From a virus: 42,234 bases of DNA. Each line of letters opens with the position of its first letter. The stretch's first letter is position 1. The notes beneath the pieces were generated by a model, which was not told where the DNA came from, did no database searches, and saw only the letters and a list, made by a program, of their open reading frames with translations. Shown here piece by piece: positions 8,628-17,424 of the stretch. The position numbers and the translations under genes are program-made. The DNA lies in IMG/VR virus record IMGVR_UViG_3300017967_007425, positions 1 to 42,234 of that record; one strand, given 5' to 3'.

Positions 8628-9331
8628 TTTTTTTCTCCTGTTAATGATAAATCAATTGGCATTTTGAAGCCAAAATCAAAGTCTTTCAATTGACAAGGCA
8701 AAACATTATCTTTTCTTTGTTTTGCTATTTCAAACAAAGTCCTTCTAATAGAATATACGTGTGAGACTCCTGTTTTATTCAGTTTAATTTCTGATAATAT
8801 TTTTGGAGCAATTATATCAATGTAGTCTTTGGAACTCCACTGATCGGTGAATGCTTTATCATACGGGAAGGTTTCTCCAAAAAAACTAGTCCTTATGACT
8901 AGCGAGTTATCATATGTTCTTACGATCAATTCTGCTGATGTTTTCGTTTTGGCATATTTTGAAACAGGGTTTATTGCATCAGTTGTTTTGTACCTTCCCT
9001 TGTTCCCATCAAACACTGCATCAGTTGAGATATAAATTAATTTTATGCCTCTTTTGACTGATTCTTTAAAAATATTGTATGTACCAATCACATTGACATC
9101 GATACACTTAATATAATCTGATTCTGCTTTTTTCACGTCTGTGTATGCCGCCATGTGAATTACGAGATCAAAATTATTTCTTTGAAAATATTCAATAACG
9201 TTATCTTCATTAGTGATATCTAATTCGAATGATGTAGGTGATAAAACGTCATATCCTCCATTTAACAATAGTGGAACTAGATTTGTCCCTAACAGTCCAG
9301 CCCCACCAGTAATCAAACATCTTGTCCCCAT
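8624..9331 (-). CDS. RmlD-like NAD(P)-dependent sugar reductase
   Basis: This 235-residue short-chain dehydrogenase resembles dTDP-4-dehydrorhamnose reductase. The nucleotide-binding loop is GGAGLLGTNL near residue 8. ADVTDSA-type acidic contacts are replaced by FELDITNEDNV. HMAAYTDVKKAE is the RmlD signature, and the catalytic pair is YAKTK after STDAVFDG. At 235 residues it is shorter than typical RmlD (about 290), and the C-terminal substrate lobe looks reduced. It lies two bases after the RmlB-like gene, and the set RmlB-RmlD-RmlC suggests a dTDP-deoxysugar. The exact product need not be rhamnose. Confidence 0.75.
   Translation of the reverse strand: MGTRCLITGGAGLLGTNLVPLLLNGGYDVLSPTSFELDITNEDNVIEYFQRNNFDLVIHMAAYTDVKKAESDYIKCIDVNVIGTYNIFKESVKRGIKLIYISTDAVFDGNKGRYKTTDAINPVSKYAKTKTSAELIVRTYDNSLVIRTSFFGETFPYDKAFTDQWSSKDYIDIIAPKILSEIKLNKTGVSHVYSIRRTLFEIAKQRKDNVLPCQLKDFDFGFKMPIDLSLTGEKK
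8754..8781 (-). promoter_or_regulatory. Intragenic promoter-like element P8 (TGAATA-N16-CGTATA)
   Basis: This is an exact copy of the two-part element with the same 16-base spacer, inside the RmlD-like gene and 127 bases before the NeuA-like start at 8627. It could give extra transcription of the downstream half of the glycan cluster. Since it lies in coding sequence, chance is a real alternative. Confidence 0.45.
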
Positions 9332-9332
9332 C

Positions 9333-10229
9333 CTACTTCATCCAATCTGTATAGATACGACATTTCTGCTCAGGTTGCCACCCTAAGTCTCTAAGTTTTT
9401 TACTACTCACAGAGTACCTTAAATCTTGTCCCCATCGGTTTGGGACAAACTCAATACACTCCCTACCTGTATTGTATCGATCTAATATCTGATCAACTAC
9501 TTCTAAGTTTGTCATGTGGTTTTCTGCGGCGACATTATAAATCTCATTTTTCTTTCCATTCTCTAGAATGCAAAAAAGCCCTGAGATATTGTCTTTTACA
9601 TATGTCCAATCTCTAATGTACGAGCCGTCTCCGTGAATAGGAATCTTTTTTCCCCTTAAGATACTACTAATACACTTTGGGATCAGTTTTTCTTCAAATT
9701 GTCTTTCTCCGTAGTTATTTGCACTTCTAGAGATAACATATTCAATTCCATAAGTCCTGCCATATGCCAAAATCATCATTTCTGCTGCCGCTTTTGTTGA
9801 TGAATACGGGTTTGATGGCGATAATTTATCTGTCTCAACAAAAGAACCCTCTAGCCTATCACCATAAACCTCATCAGTGCTAATATGAAAGAATAGAGGA
9901 CGATTGTATTCTCTTTTTCCTCTAATCAACTCTAGCAAGTTATGTACACCCATAATATTACTTTTAACAAATGGTTCTGTCTCTCTAATAGAATTATCAA
10001 CATGAGATTCTGCGGCGAAATTGAACAAAACATCACAAATAGGAAGGCTATCAATTTCTGAAATATCTGCCTTAATAAGTGTGTAATTGGGATGCTCATC
10101 CCAAGGCAATTCTTTGTTTGCTGCATATGTCATCTTATCGATATCCAAAACAGTATGTCCTCTATTTAAGGCTTCTTCTACGAAGTGAGATCCAATAAAA
10201 CCTCTACCTCCGGTAACTATAAATTTCAT
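9333..10229 (-). CDS. rmlB: dTDP-glucose 4,6-dehydratase (RmlB-like)
   Basis: This extended short-chain dehydrogenase would convert dTDP-glucose to dTDP-4-keto-6-deoxyglucose. It has GGRGFIGSHFVEEAL (NAD loop), NFAAESHVDNSI (RmlB signature), STDEVYGD with the Thr-Asp-Glu catalytic triad, and PYSSTKAAAE with the Tyr-x3-Lys pair. RSANNYGERQFEEKLIPKCI and GDGSYIRDWTYVKDN complete the family pattern. The length (298) is shorter than the usual 340-360. The thymidylyltransferase RmlA is not in the window, so dTDP-glucose must come from the host or from another phage gene. The stop is four bases into the next reading frame upstream. Confidence 0.88.
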   Translation of the reverse strand: MKFIVTGGRGFIGSHFVEEALNRGHTVLDIDKMTYAANKELPWDEHPNYTLIKADISEIDSLPICDVLFNFAAESHVDNSIRETEPFVKSNIMGVHNLLELIRGKREYNRPLFFHISTDEVYGDRLEGSFVETDKLSPSNPYSSTKAAAEMMILAYGRTYGIEYVISRSANNYGERQFEEKLIPKCISSILRGKKIPIHGDGSYIRDWTYVKDNISGLFCILENGKKNEIYNVAAENHMTNLEVVDQILDRYNTGRECIEFVPNRWGQDLRYSVSSKKLRDLGWQPEQKCRIYTDWMK

Positions 10230-10747
10230 ATTATCCTCCAGTTTAAATTTTTAGTTGAAAAAGATAAAAAACTTTCCGCACTTTTATCCTTATCTGATAA
10301 AATGCATTCTTCTTTATTAATTCCCCAATTTATATTCAGTTTTTTATCAAAAGGATCAATTGATCCTTCGCATTGTGGGTTATATAGCCCAGTTTGAAAA
10401 TATAAAATAGTCGTATCATCTTCCAAGCTCAGAAATCCATGTGCAAATCCCGGTTGAACATATATAGAATTATTTTTTTCGGGAGTACAATGAATGATTT
10501 CGTGAGTACCATATAATGGGGAATCGATTCGCAAATCTACTATACAATCCAATATTTCACCTTTAATTAAATTAATTTGTTTTCCCATTGGTGGCATGTA
10601 TTGATAATGCAATCCCCTTAAAACATTTTTTTTTGATATTGATATGCTGTATTGAGCTATTGTAGAATCAGTAATATTTGCTATTTCATGAAAACTACCT
10701 CTTGAATCTTTAAACTTAATATTATTATTGATTTTAAACTTACTCAT
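10226..10747 (-). CDS. rmlC: dTDP-4-dehydrorhamnose 3,5-epimerase (RmlC-like)
   Basis: This 173-residue cupin-fold enzyme would epimerise the 4-keto sugar made by RmlB. It has VLRGLHYQ with the catalytic His, GEILDCIVDLR, YVQPGFAHGFLSL (metal-free cupin strand typical of RmlC) and the TGLYNP block with the conserved Tyr. The length fits the family (about 180). It overlaps the RmlB-like start by four bases, so translation is coupled. Related epimerases that act at only one carbon share this pattern, so the product sugar is not settled. Confidence 0.85.
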   Translation of the reverse strand: MSKFKINNNIKFKDSRGSFHEIANITDSTIAQYSISISKKNVLRGLHYQYMPPMGKQINLIKGEILDCIVDLRIDSPLYGTHEIIHCTPEKNNSIYVQPGFAHGFLSLEDDTTILYFQTGLYNPQCEGSIDPFDKKLNINWGINKEECILSDKDKSAESFLSFSTKNLNWRII

Positions 10748-10748
10748 T

Positions 10749-11786
10749 TTAAAACCTCACAGCATTATTAAAGTTTGGTATACTCCAAATTTTACTAAAC
10801 AACATAATATCGCTCACAAATTGATGATCTTTTTTGAATTCTCCAATGCTATTTAAATTTGTAGATTCCTCATGGTATAAAAAGATGTCTTTTCCATAGT
10901 AATGAACTTGTCTTCTATCTGCAATGGCTCTTAAACAAATATCTATATCATTAAAAATCTTAGCAAAAGAAGGGTTAAGCCCTCCAACATTTGCTAGCCA
11001 TTCTAAATCAGTCATACAATACGCACCGTTATTAACATAAACTCCTTTATCACAATTTACATACAAATCTTCTTTTTGGGCACCCACTTTTGAATGAAAG
11101 AAACTTAAACCGTTATTTGCAAAATTAAAACCAGAGCCGCCATATTGTACTTTACCTTGTATAGAGTAATCAATCTCTCCATTTTCAGCTTTGACTCCAA
11201 ATCTTTCTCCTTTCCAATTTTTTTCAGGATATAGCAGTTTCGTACCCGACAATACAGGTTTATTTTTTCTGTGCCTTGTAATGAGCTCTTTTAATGTCGA
11301 ATTGTCAGGGAGATACATATCACTGTTCCAAAAAATAACCTCAGAAAATTGCATTCTCTTCATAATAAACGATCCAATATTAACCAACATAGCATAGTTA
11401 AACCCAGAATCATAATCACATCTAATGTAGCTAACAGAATCAAACTCTGATACTAAGCTTTTCAGACTTGGATCTGATCGATCATCAATTACAACAATAT
11501 TTACCATTTCTTCTGCATTATTGGAAACTAAATTATTTAAAGTATACTTTAATAAGTCTGGCATATTTCTAATTGGGAGTAGTAATGGTACCTTGTCTAG
11601 ACTAAAATTTCCTGATTTCTCAAATTTTACTTTATATGTATTCTTTTCTTTATCAAATTTCATACCACCGTTTTCTGCGTAATTTTCAAAGATCAGTCTA
11701 GATTGCTCGAATGAGAAATCAGTAATACCCTCCACCTCGAAATCATCTGAAAACAGTATCGTTCTAAAAAATTCTTTTAATTGCAT
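10749..11786 (-). CDS. Family 2 glycosyltransferase (GT-A fold)
   Basis: This 345-residue protein has a GT2 domain starting near residue 60. VPLLLPIRNMPDLLKYTLNN and VNIVVIDDRSDP form the nucleotide-sugar pocket, VIFWNSDMYLP stands in for the DxD metal site, and FNDIDICLRA resembles the acceptor-side acidic motif. About 60 residues precede the catalytic domain and have no visible function. No membrane span is seen, so it is probably a cytoplasmic transferase acting on a lipid-linked or protein acceptor. The start has a strong AAGGAG site. Confidence 0.78.
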   Translation of the reverse strand: MQLKEFFRTILFSDDFEVEGITDFSFEQSRLIFENYAENGGMKFDKEKNTYKVKFEKSGNFSLDKVPLLLPIRNMPDLLKYTLNNLVSNNAEEMVNIVVIDDRSDPSLKSLVSEFDSVSYIRCDYDSGFNYAMLVNIGSFIMKRMQFSEVIFWNSDMYLPDNSTLKELITRHRKNKPVLSGTKLLYPEKNWKGERFGVKAENGEIDYSIQGKVQYGGSGFNFANNGLSFFHSKVGAQKEDLYVNCDKGVYVNNGAYCMTDLEWLANVGGLNPSFAKIFNDIDICLRAIADRRQVHYYGKDIFLYHEESTNLNSIGEFKKDHQFVSDIMLFSKIWSIPNFNNAVRF

Positions 11787-11788
11787 AT

Positions 11789-12805
11789 TTATTTTTCTCC
11801 TTCATAATAGTCCCACAAATGAGAATCAATTAATCCTGATTCTCTTCTGAGATCTGTCTCGTACATCTCCATCGCTAATTCTTCAAAGTCATATTCGGGA
11901 ATCCATCCCAATGTTTTCATCATTTTAGAAGGATCTCCCCATAGTTTCGGAACTTCACATGGGCGATAAAATTGTGGATCAATTATAACATGTTCTTTGA
12001 TGTCAAGCCCAGCATATTCAAAAACATATTCTAGAAATTGTTGAACTGAATTAGTTCTACCAGTAGCCAAGACATAATCGTCTGCCACATCGTGCTGCAA
12101 CATCATCCACATTCCTTTTACATAGTCTTTTGCGTGTCCCCAATCTCTTAAAGGAGAAAGGTTTCCAAGACGAAGTTCTTTTTGACGTCCCAATTTAATT
12201 CTTGCTGCTGCTTTTGTAATCTTTCTAGTTACAAAGTTCTCTCCTCTTCTTGGAGATTCATGGTTGAAAAGAATTCCAGAACAAGCAAAAATACCGTATG
12301 ACTTACGATATGTCCCTACCATATGGTGTGCAGCCAACTTAGCACAAGCATAAGGAGAGACAGGAGAAAAATGTGTATCAAGTCCTTGAGGGCATTTAGT
12401 ATTATCACCAAACATCTCACTCGTAGATGCTTGATAGAACTTGCAGGATGGCTTTTGAAGGCGTATTGCTTCTAAAGCATACATACACCCCATCAAATTT
12501 ATTTCAGTGGTACTAACGGGCGTTTTGAAGCTTGTTCCAACGTGTGATTGAGCAGCCAAATTATAATACTCATCAGGCTGATATTCATGCACTAAACGAT
12601 ACAAAGAAGCGGAGTCTGTAACATCTGCTTCCTCTAATATAAAGTTTCCATTTTTCAATAAGTGCTTGATATTTTGTGTCTTGTTTTCAAAATCAGACAC
12701 AGTTCTACGATATGTTCCAATAACTTTATAACCCTTATCAATCAGAAATTCTGAAAGATAAGAGCCATCTTGCCCAGTTACGCCGGTTATAATAGCGGTT
12801 TTCAT
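11789..12805 (-). CDS. gmd: GDP-mannose 4,6-dehydratase
   Basis: This 338-residue enzyme converts GDP-D-mannose to GDP-4-keto-6-deoxymannose, the precursor of GDP-fucose, GDP-rhamnose and perosamine. The evidence is GVTGQDGSYLSEFLIDKGY (Gmd-specific NADP loop), NLAAQSHVGTSF, YQASTSEMFG (Thr/Glu catalytic residues), SPYACAKLAAH (Tyr-x3-Lys) and LFNHESPRRGENFVTRKIT. The length is close to normal (about 345-370). A phosphomannomutase-like gene at 22531-23334 would feed the same pathway. GDP-mannose pyrophosphorylase is not in the window. The start overlaps the GT4 gene stop by four bases. Confidence 0.92.
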   Translation of the reverse strand: MKTAIITGVTGQDGSYLSEFLIDKGYKVIGTYRRTVSDFENKTQNIKHLLKNGNFILEEADVTDSASLYRLVHEYQPDEYYNLAAQSHVGTSFKTPVSTTEINLMGCMYALEAIRLQKPSCKFYQASTSEMFGDNTKCPQGLDTHFSPVSPYACAKLAAHHMVGTYRKSYGIFACSGILFNHESPRRGENFVTRKITKAAARIKLGRQKELRLGNLSPLRDWGHAKDYVKGMWMMLQHDVADDYVLATGRTNSVQQFLEYVFEYAGLDIKEHVIIDPQFYRPCEVPKLWGDPSKMMKTLGWIPEYDFEELAMEMYETDLRRESGLIDSHLWDYYEGEK

Positions 12806-14079
12806 AAAATTATAACTCCTTCTTCATTTCCAGATTGAGTTTCGAAATCAATACTAAGCTCTTCGTTGAACCTATCATACCAATATTGTTCACCATTGTA
12901 AGAATTTCTCAACTCATCAGAAGCTGCACTCCAATATTCTTCATTTTCAAAAACATCTCGCATTTTCTTTCTAGCATCTTCGTCCCTGACATAAGCCCAT
13001 CTTGATTCTGCTTGTAAGACACCTTGCCATACTGCTTGTTGAGGGATCTGTTTAAGTTCATAGTCTACTGCTGCAAACATCTTTTTAGTTGTAGTAATCT
13101 TGCCTTTTGTTTTGCTTCCTTTGAACTTTCCAGGTTCATTGATGTTCTCTTTTAAAGTCAAGAAATCTAAATGCCCACTCCAGTCTGTAGCAACAACAGG
13201 AAGTCCATGCCATACTGCTTCATATAACGGAAGTCCAAATCCTTCTCCATGAGTAAAAGAAACCATTGCCTTTACTTTAGGATGGCTATATAAACCTTGC
13301 ATTTGTTCGTCAGTCAAGTTTCCATGTAGCAAATTAATTGAACACTTCCAGCCTTCTTTTTTAGCTGTATTAGTAATCAGTTCAAACTGACGCTTTGTAT
13401 TGTGATAATCAAAAACAGAGTCATTTGCGCCATGAACTTTCAAGAGTAATCCAACTTCTTCGTTTTTAAACTCTTCAATAAAATTATTGACAACAGCGTC
13501 AACATTTTTACGTGGGCCGAGCTGGGCAACACATAAGAAATTAAAATCATGTTTTAAGTTCAAATCCAATTCTTCAATATCAATATCACGCTTTGGAAAA
13601 CCAACAAAAGACATTGGAGTGGTACACTTATATTCAGGGATTTTTTGTCCTGTTGATTGATCAGATGCTTCATATGACGTATTCTTGTATACATCCATAC
13701 CATGCTTAGAGATAGTAATGATCTTGCTCATCTCATTTCCTTTTACAAGCCATTCTCCTGCTACTTTATCCGTCTCTATTCCTGCTGTATATCCTATGTC
13801 ATGAGGAGAAAGACGCTGCCATTCATTAGGAATTGTGCATTGAACGGAAGCGTCAAATTGTCCGCCATTTTGTCGATATAAAACTGTTTTTTGAAGTAAA
13901 GCGTCAATCATTTTTCTTTCTTGATCGTCCTTCCATATCCAACCAGATTTTCCCCAGTTGATATTATGGATGTATAAGTCAATTTCGGGATTTGACATCA
14001 TTGCTCTAAAAGCAAATCTTCCCATTTCTCCATAACCAGAACGAGAAAGAACTGGTGCTACTAATAATACTTTTTTCAC
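12802..14079 (-). CDS. Family 4 glycosyltransferase (GT-B fold)
   Basis: This is a GT-B transferase with VLLVAPVLSRSGYGEMGRFA as the N-terminal glycine loop, FLCVAQLGPRKNVDAVV at the domain junction, and HGEGFGLPLYEAVWHGLPVV as the donor-binding E-x7-E block. I chose a GTG start at 14079 (425 residues), because GGAGGT precedes it and it overlaps the previous stop as GTGA. An ATG at 14124 would overlap by 49 bases and has no clear ribosome site. The neighbouring GT4 gene is a probable distant paralogue, so the two may add successive sugars. Confidence 0.82.
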   Translation of the reverse strand: MKKVLLVAPVLSRSGYGEMGRFAFRAMMSNPEIDLYIHNINWGKSGWIWKDDQERKMIDALLQKTVLYRQNGGQFDASVQCTIPNEWQRLSPHDIGYTAGIETDKVAGEWLVKGNEMSKIITISKHGMDVYKNTSYEASDQSTGQKIPEYKCTTPMSFVGFPKRDIDIEELDLNLKHDFNFLCVAQLGPRKNVDAVVNNFIEEFKNEEVGLLLKVHGANDSVFDYHNTKRQFELITNTAKKEGWKCSINLLHGNLTDEQMQGLYSHPKVKAMVSFTHGEGFGLPLYEAVWHGLPVVATDWSGHLDFLTLKENINEPGKFKGSKTKGKITTTKKMFAAVDYELKQIPQQAVWQGVLQAESRWAYVRDEDARKKMRDVFENEEYWSAASDELRNSYNGEQYWYDRFNEELSIDFETQSGNEEGVIIL

Positions 14080-15341
14080 GCTACCTCCAATAATCTGTAA
14101 TTTGTATGCTTTCTTGTTTCCCAAGAGCCTTCTTCTTCGTGAATTTGTGTCATTAAATCAACCCATGCTTTTTCAAAGACTTCGAAACTATAATTTTTGA
14201 CTACATGATCTCTACCTGATCTACCAAGAGTGTCACGATAATCTTGATCTGCCATCATCATATTCTTAAATGCTGCAGATACTTTTTTACCATTCAATCT
14301 ATCTTCGTAGATATACGGAACATCTTGTGAGCCAATGATGGCTTTAGAGTCTGGCTCTAGTCCAATACCAAACCAAGCCTTACCATCTGTTACTTGCTCT
14401 TGTAAGCCTCCAGTCATATTCACAATGATCGGAGTACCACAAGAAAGAGACTCTAATGTAGCCAATCCAAATCCTTCTGCATCTGAAATATTAACTGTAC
14501 AATCTACAAAATTATAAAACATTGCTAGTTGCTCCATTCCTACTTTTTGAGTAGAAAACAATACTTGCCCTTTATCTACGCCAAGTTCGCGAACAATAGC
14601 ATTAAGATTCTGCCCATATCCATCTCTAGGATCTGTATGCATAATCAATGTTGCTTTATCGTGCCCCACATCATCTAAAAAGTCTTTAAACCAATAGATT
14701 AGAGATCCACTTTGTTTACGTCTTGCATTTCGATTATTCCAGAAAAACAAAAACTTTCCTTCTGTTCCATGTTGTTCATCGAACGATTGTCTAAATTGCT
14801 CTACTTGCTCTTTTGGAAGAGGTTTAAAGAAATCAGAATTTACAGCATGTGGAACATATAAAGATTTGACATCAGGTGCAACCGTCTCTACAATATCTTG
14901 TGTTACTTTTGATATAGAAGCAATAAAATCATTTGATTCATAAGCTGCTTGATTAAACTTAGGATATGGGTAATTGTCCCATACATGATAATACACCATA
15001 GGAATTAAAGAACGAATTTCTGCTTCAATTTCCCATAGCCAACCATAAAAACGTGGATCTGTCATAAAATACAAAATATCAGGACGTTCATTCCTGATGA
15101 TAGATCTTACGATATCTTGTGTGCCATAGCCATCAACAGGGAAGATCTTCCATCTTTCTCCCCATTCTTCCGTGATCTGTGGCTTGTGATCCGGATGCTT
15201 GATTGCCCCACCAAGACTAACAATATCAAATTTATCAGACTTGAGCAGGGCTTCGATAATATATCTAGTTTGAGTTCCGACACCCGATGGCGAAAGTGGG
15301 TGATCGGATATCGTCAAAACTTTAATTCTTTTTTCCGACAT
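14076..15341 (-). CDS. Family 4 glycosyltransferase (GT-B fold), second copy
   Basis: This GT-B transferase begins with VLTISDHPLSPSGVGTQTRY, a nucleotide-sugar GT4 N-terminus. FFWNNRNARRKQSGSLI leads into the donor domain, and DAEGFGLATLESLSCGTPII is the E-x7-E motif. The start at 15341 (MSEKRIKVL) has AGGAGAAGAA in front; the ATG at 15365 would overlap the nuclease gene and lacks a site. It is the first gene of the glycan cluster proper and lies 14 bases after the nuclease gene, so it may be expressed from the promoter at 16167-16193. Confidence 0.82.
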   Translation of the reverse strand: MSEKRIKVLTISDHPLSPSGVGTQTRYIIEALLKSDKFDIVSLGGAIKHPDHKPQITEEWGERWKIFPVDGYGTQDIVRSIIRNERPDILYFMTDPRFYGWLWEIEAEIRSLIPMVYYHVWDNYPYPKFNQAAYESNDFIASISKVTQDIVETVAPDVKSLYVPHAVNSDFFKPLPKEQVEQFRQSFDEQHGTEGKFLFFWNNRNARRKQSGSLIYWFKDFLDDVGHDKATLIMHTDPRDGYGQNLNAIVRELGVDKGQVLFSTQKVGMEQLAMFYNFVDCTVNISDAEGFGLATLESLSCGTPIIVNMTGGLQEQVTDGKAWFGIGLEPDSKAIIGSQDVPYIYEDRLNGKKVSAAFKNMMMADQDYRDTLGRSGRDHVVKNYSFEVFEKAWVDLMTQIHEEEGSWETRKHTNYRLLEVA

Positions 15342-15355
15342 TTCTTCTCCTTTTG

Positions 15356-16135
15356 TTACGGACAATGTTTAGTCCCCTTGAACTCACAATTAGCACAAGA
15401 GAGCCTATTCTTAATATAAACACCATTATCAATGTTGTGAAGTGCTTTCACTAATAATTCCATAGCATTTTCTGTTCTTCTTTTGCCAGAAGTTACTTTA
15501 AAAATTTCTATTTCATTAGATTTTGCGGTTCGCTTCAACAGTCCAAAATGGCATTCAATCCTATCAGGATCAATCCCATGCTTTAGGGCATAATAATGCT
15601 TATAAAAAATCAATTGATAGACAATCATTTTATCAGATTTCTTTTTAGCATCCCATCCCCAAGAACAGGTTTTCCAATCCAAAATATGATAAATATCGTC
15701 TTTTTTGACAACCAAATCAATAAATCCTTTAAATTTAAAAGGATTCCCACTATAGTTAGAAATATCCTCATAAATCTCTTCTTCGCATTTAATAACTTCA
15801 TAATTACCACCGAAGTAGGAATCTAATTTTGATTTATATTTTTCTACTAAATTCTCTCCTTGTGATTTGAATTGATCAAAATGGCTATCTTGAATTTCTT
15901 CAACCAACAATCCTCTTTCTTTACCAAACGCTTCTCCAAAATAATCTCTTAATTGAGATTCATTAATTTCATTTTCTAAGTGCTTCTCGATTGTTTCATG
16001 CAATGCAGATCCAAAAGCAGTATAAATATTTCCAGAAAATGATCCATCAACTTTATCGATGTTTGCCAACTTATGATAAAATGGACACTTAGCCCAGTTT
16101 TTAAGTTGTGAAAAAGAAATATATTTGTTAGTCAT
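15356..16135 (-). CDS. PD-(D/E)XK nuclease with iron-sulfur cysteines (Cas4/RecB-like)
   Basis: This 259-residue nuclease has His46 in the ALHETIE helix, Asp140 in GFIDLVV, Asp153-x-Lys155 in ILDWKT, and a Gln174 motif (YQLIFY), which together are the RecB/Cas4 catalytic set. Four cysteines (Cys17 in WAKCPF, then Cys247, Cys250 and Cys258 at the C-terminus) have the spacing of an AddB/Cas4-type 4Fe-4S cluster that locks the two ends. In phages such enzymes process DNA ends during recombination, replication or host DNA breakdown. There is no CRISPR array here, so an adaptation role is not supported. The start overlaps the upstream stop (TAATG). Confidence 0.85.
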   Translation of the reverse strand: MTNKYISFSQLKNWAKCPFYHKLANIDKVDGSFSGNIYTAFGSALHETIEKHLENEINESQLRDYFGEAFGKERGLLVEEIQDSHFDQFKSQGENLVEKYKSKLDSYFGGNYEVIKCEEEIYEDISNYSGNPFKFKGFIDLVVKKDDIYHILDWKTCSWGWDAKKKSDKMIVYQLIFYKHYYALKHGIDPDRIECHFGLLKRTAKSNEIEIFKVTSGKRRTENAMELLVKALHNIDNGVYIKNRLSCANCEFKGTKHCP

Positions 16136-16467
16136 TAGTCCCCCGATTTTTTAACTTTACTCTTTTTATACGATTGGGTTTCTTTTTTATTCAAAGTTTT
16201 TTCTTCTTTTTTTTCAATTTTGCTAAAAATCCAAGTACCTTCTAGATTAGCCGACTGTCCTTTGGTACTATAAGAAGACAATAATTTGTTAGTCTGGGAC
16301 TCCAATTTATATTCTGTAATAATAACTCCTTCTTGTTTCAAATACTCTTGAAGTTCAGAGTTAGAAAATTCTTGTACTGGATCTCTTGCATACTTTCTTT
16401 CTGGAAGTTTCACATCTACGATCATCTTTCCATCTTCTTCTGTTTTGTTGATAATAATTTGTTTCAT
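16135..16467 (-). CDS. Small basic protein of unknown function
   Basis: The protein has 110 residues. The first 80 look like a small alpha/beta fold (IIINKTEEDGKMIVDVKLPE, then GTWIFSKIE). The tail is a Lys/Glu-rich low-complexity stretch (KKEEKTLNKKETQSYKKSKV). The promoter-like element P10 lies inside the 3' end of this gene. It has a strong ribosome site (AAGGAG). No family is recognised. Confidence 0.7.
   Translation of the reverse strand: MKQIIINKTEEDGKMIVDVKLPERKYARDPVQEFSNSELQEYLKQEGVIITEYKLESQTNKLLSSYSTKGQSANLEGTWIFSKIEKKEEKTLNKKETQSYKKSKVKKSGD
16167..16193 (-). promoter_or_regulatory. Promoter element P10 (TGAATA-N15-CGTATA)
   Basis: TTGAATA, 15 bases, then CGTATAAA, ending 32 bases before the nuclease start at 16135. 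It lies within the last codons of the preceding gene. It is well placed to drive the nuclease and the glycan cluster. Confidence 0.6.
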
Positions 16468-16479
16468 TGATTTTTCTCC

Positions 16480-17151
16480 TTAACTTAATTTAAAATCAGT
16501 ATTTTTATCTAGTAATTCTATTCTAGAATATAATATTGGTGATATTTTCTTCAGTTGCAGCCCACCTTCTAGATAGTAATCCTCAAAACCAGTAGCAAAA
16601 TATTCACGCACTGATGTGGCTGCATATGGGCGTATGAAGAGAGTTGGAGCCATATTTTCAATTTCTGTATATCCAACTTTCTCATATAAAAACTTATCAA
16701 ATTTAGGATCATACTCGGTGTTAATAAAATCAAAATATGACATTCCAAAATAATCCAAATCATAGTCCTGAGTTATTAAATCGTGCAATCTGTTCATCTT
16801 TCCTAAATACTCATTGATAATCTTGCCATCTTCATATATTTTTTCAGAATTATTTTCTTCAAATCTATGAGCAAATTCATGAACCAAGTCATCAATAACG
16901 TCTTTTTCGTGTTTAGCTTTTGTGCTATCAATGTAGATATTATCTTTATGATGAAGTGCAGTAAGTTTTCTTTTTGTCAAGATATCAAATTCTCCAAAAT
17001 AAACATTCTTAATGCCAATATATGACGAAATAGGCAAGTTAGATCGTAACAAGCCCATTATCTTTTCAATATTAATGTCATCATGAAGTTTGTCTTTAAC
17101 GACAAATTCTACACCTCTATTAAAATAGAAGCGCTTTCTTTCTGCCAACAT
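16480..17151 (-). CDS. Zinc metallopeptidase-like protein (HEFAH)
   Basis: This 223-residue protein carries LVHEFAHRFEE at about residues 89-99, a zincin HExxH motif. VREYFATGFEDYYLEG downstream contains a possible third ligand Glu, as in gluzincins. The layout resembles compact metallopeptidases such as the anthrax lethal-factor-like fold found in phages, but the match is by motif only. I set the start at ATG 17151, one base after the upstream stop; ATG 17226 would overlap that gene by 74 bases. Neither has a convincing ribosome site. No signal peptide is visible, so it should act inside the cell or in the virion. Confidence 0.65.
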   Translation of the reverse strand: MLAERKRFYFNRGVEFVVKDKLHDDINIEKIMGLLRSNLPISSYIGIKNVYFGEFDILTKRKLTALHHKDNIYIDSTKAKHEKDVIDDLVHEFAHRFEENNSEKIYEDGKIINEYLGKMNRLHDLITQDYDLDYFGMSYFDFINTEYDPKFDKFLYEKVGYTEIENMAPTLFIRPYAATSVREYFATGFEDYYLEGGLQLKKISPILYSRIELLDKNTDFKLS

Positions 17152-17152
17152 G

Positions 17153-17401
17153 TTAGTCTGCGACTGTTGCAGTAACGTCGTTAAGTTCTTTCTGTTCTTT
17201 GACAATACGCTCTCCTTCTTCCACATCGTTCAATGCTTGTTCATATCCACGAATCCAATTTTCTTCAGCGATAAGCAAGAGAAAATCAGGAAATTCTTCA
17301 GCCATGACTTCTACAATATGCTCAACAGTTACGTCTCCATTTTCAGGATTTAGTTTTTCTCCAACATAATTGATAAGAATTTCTTTAATAGTTTTTTCCA
17401 T
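17153..17401 (-). CDS. Small conserved phage protein
   Basis: This acidic, helical 82-residue protein (HIVEVMAEEFPDFLLLIAEE, then NWIRGYEQALNDVEEGE) has no catalytic motif. It is the first gene after promoter P2 and has a clear CTGGAG ribosome site. The pattern ENWIRGYEQAL seems familiar from other marine T4-like phages, but no function is known to me. It is followed at once by the metallopeptidase gene. Confidence 0.7.
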   Translation of the reverse strand: MEKTIKEILINYVGEKLNPENGDVTVEHIVEVMAEEFPDFLLLIAEENWIRGYEQALNDVEEGERIVKEQKELNDVTATVAD

Positions 17402-17424
17402 TATTATCTCCAGTTTATAATGTT

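Noticed and set aside
15356-16135. Cas4-like nuclease as part of a CRISPR system
   Set aside because: No repeat array, Cas1 or Cas2 is visible. Phage PD-(D/E)XK nucleases with Fe-S cysteines act in recombination or DNA processing.
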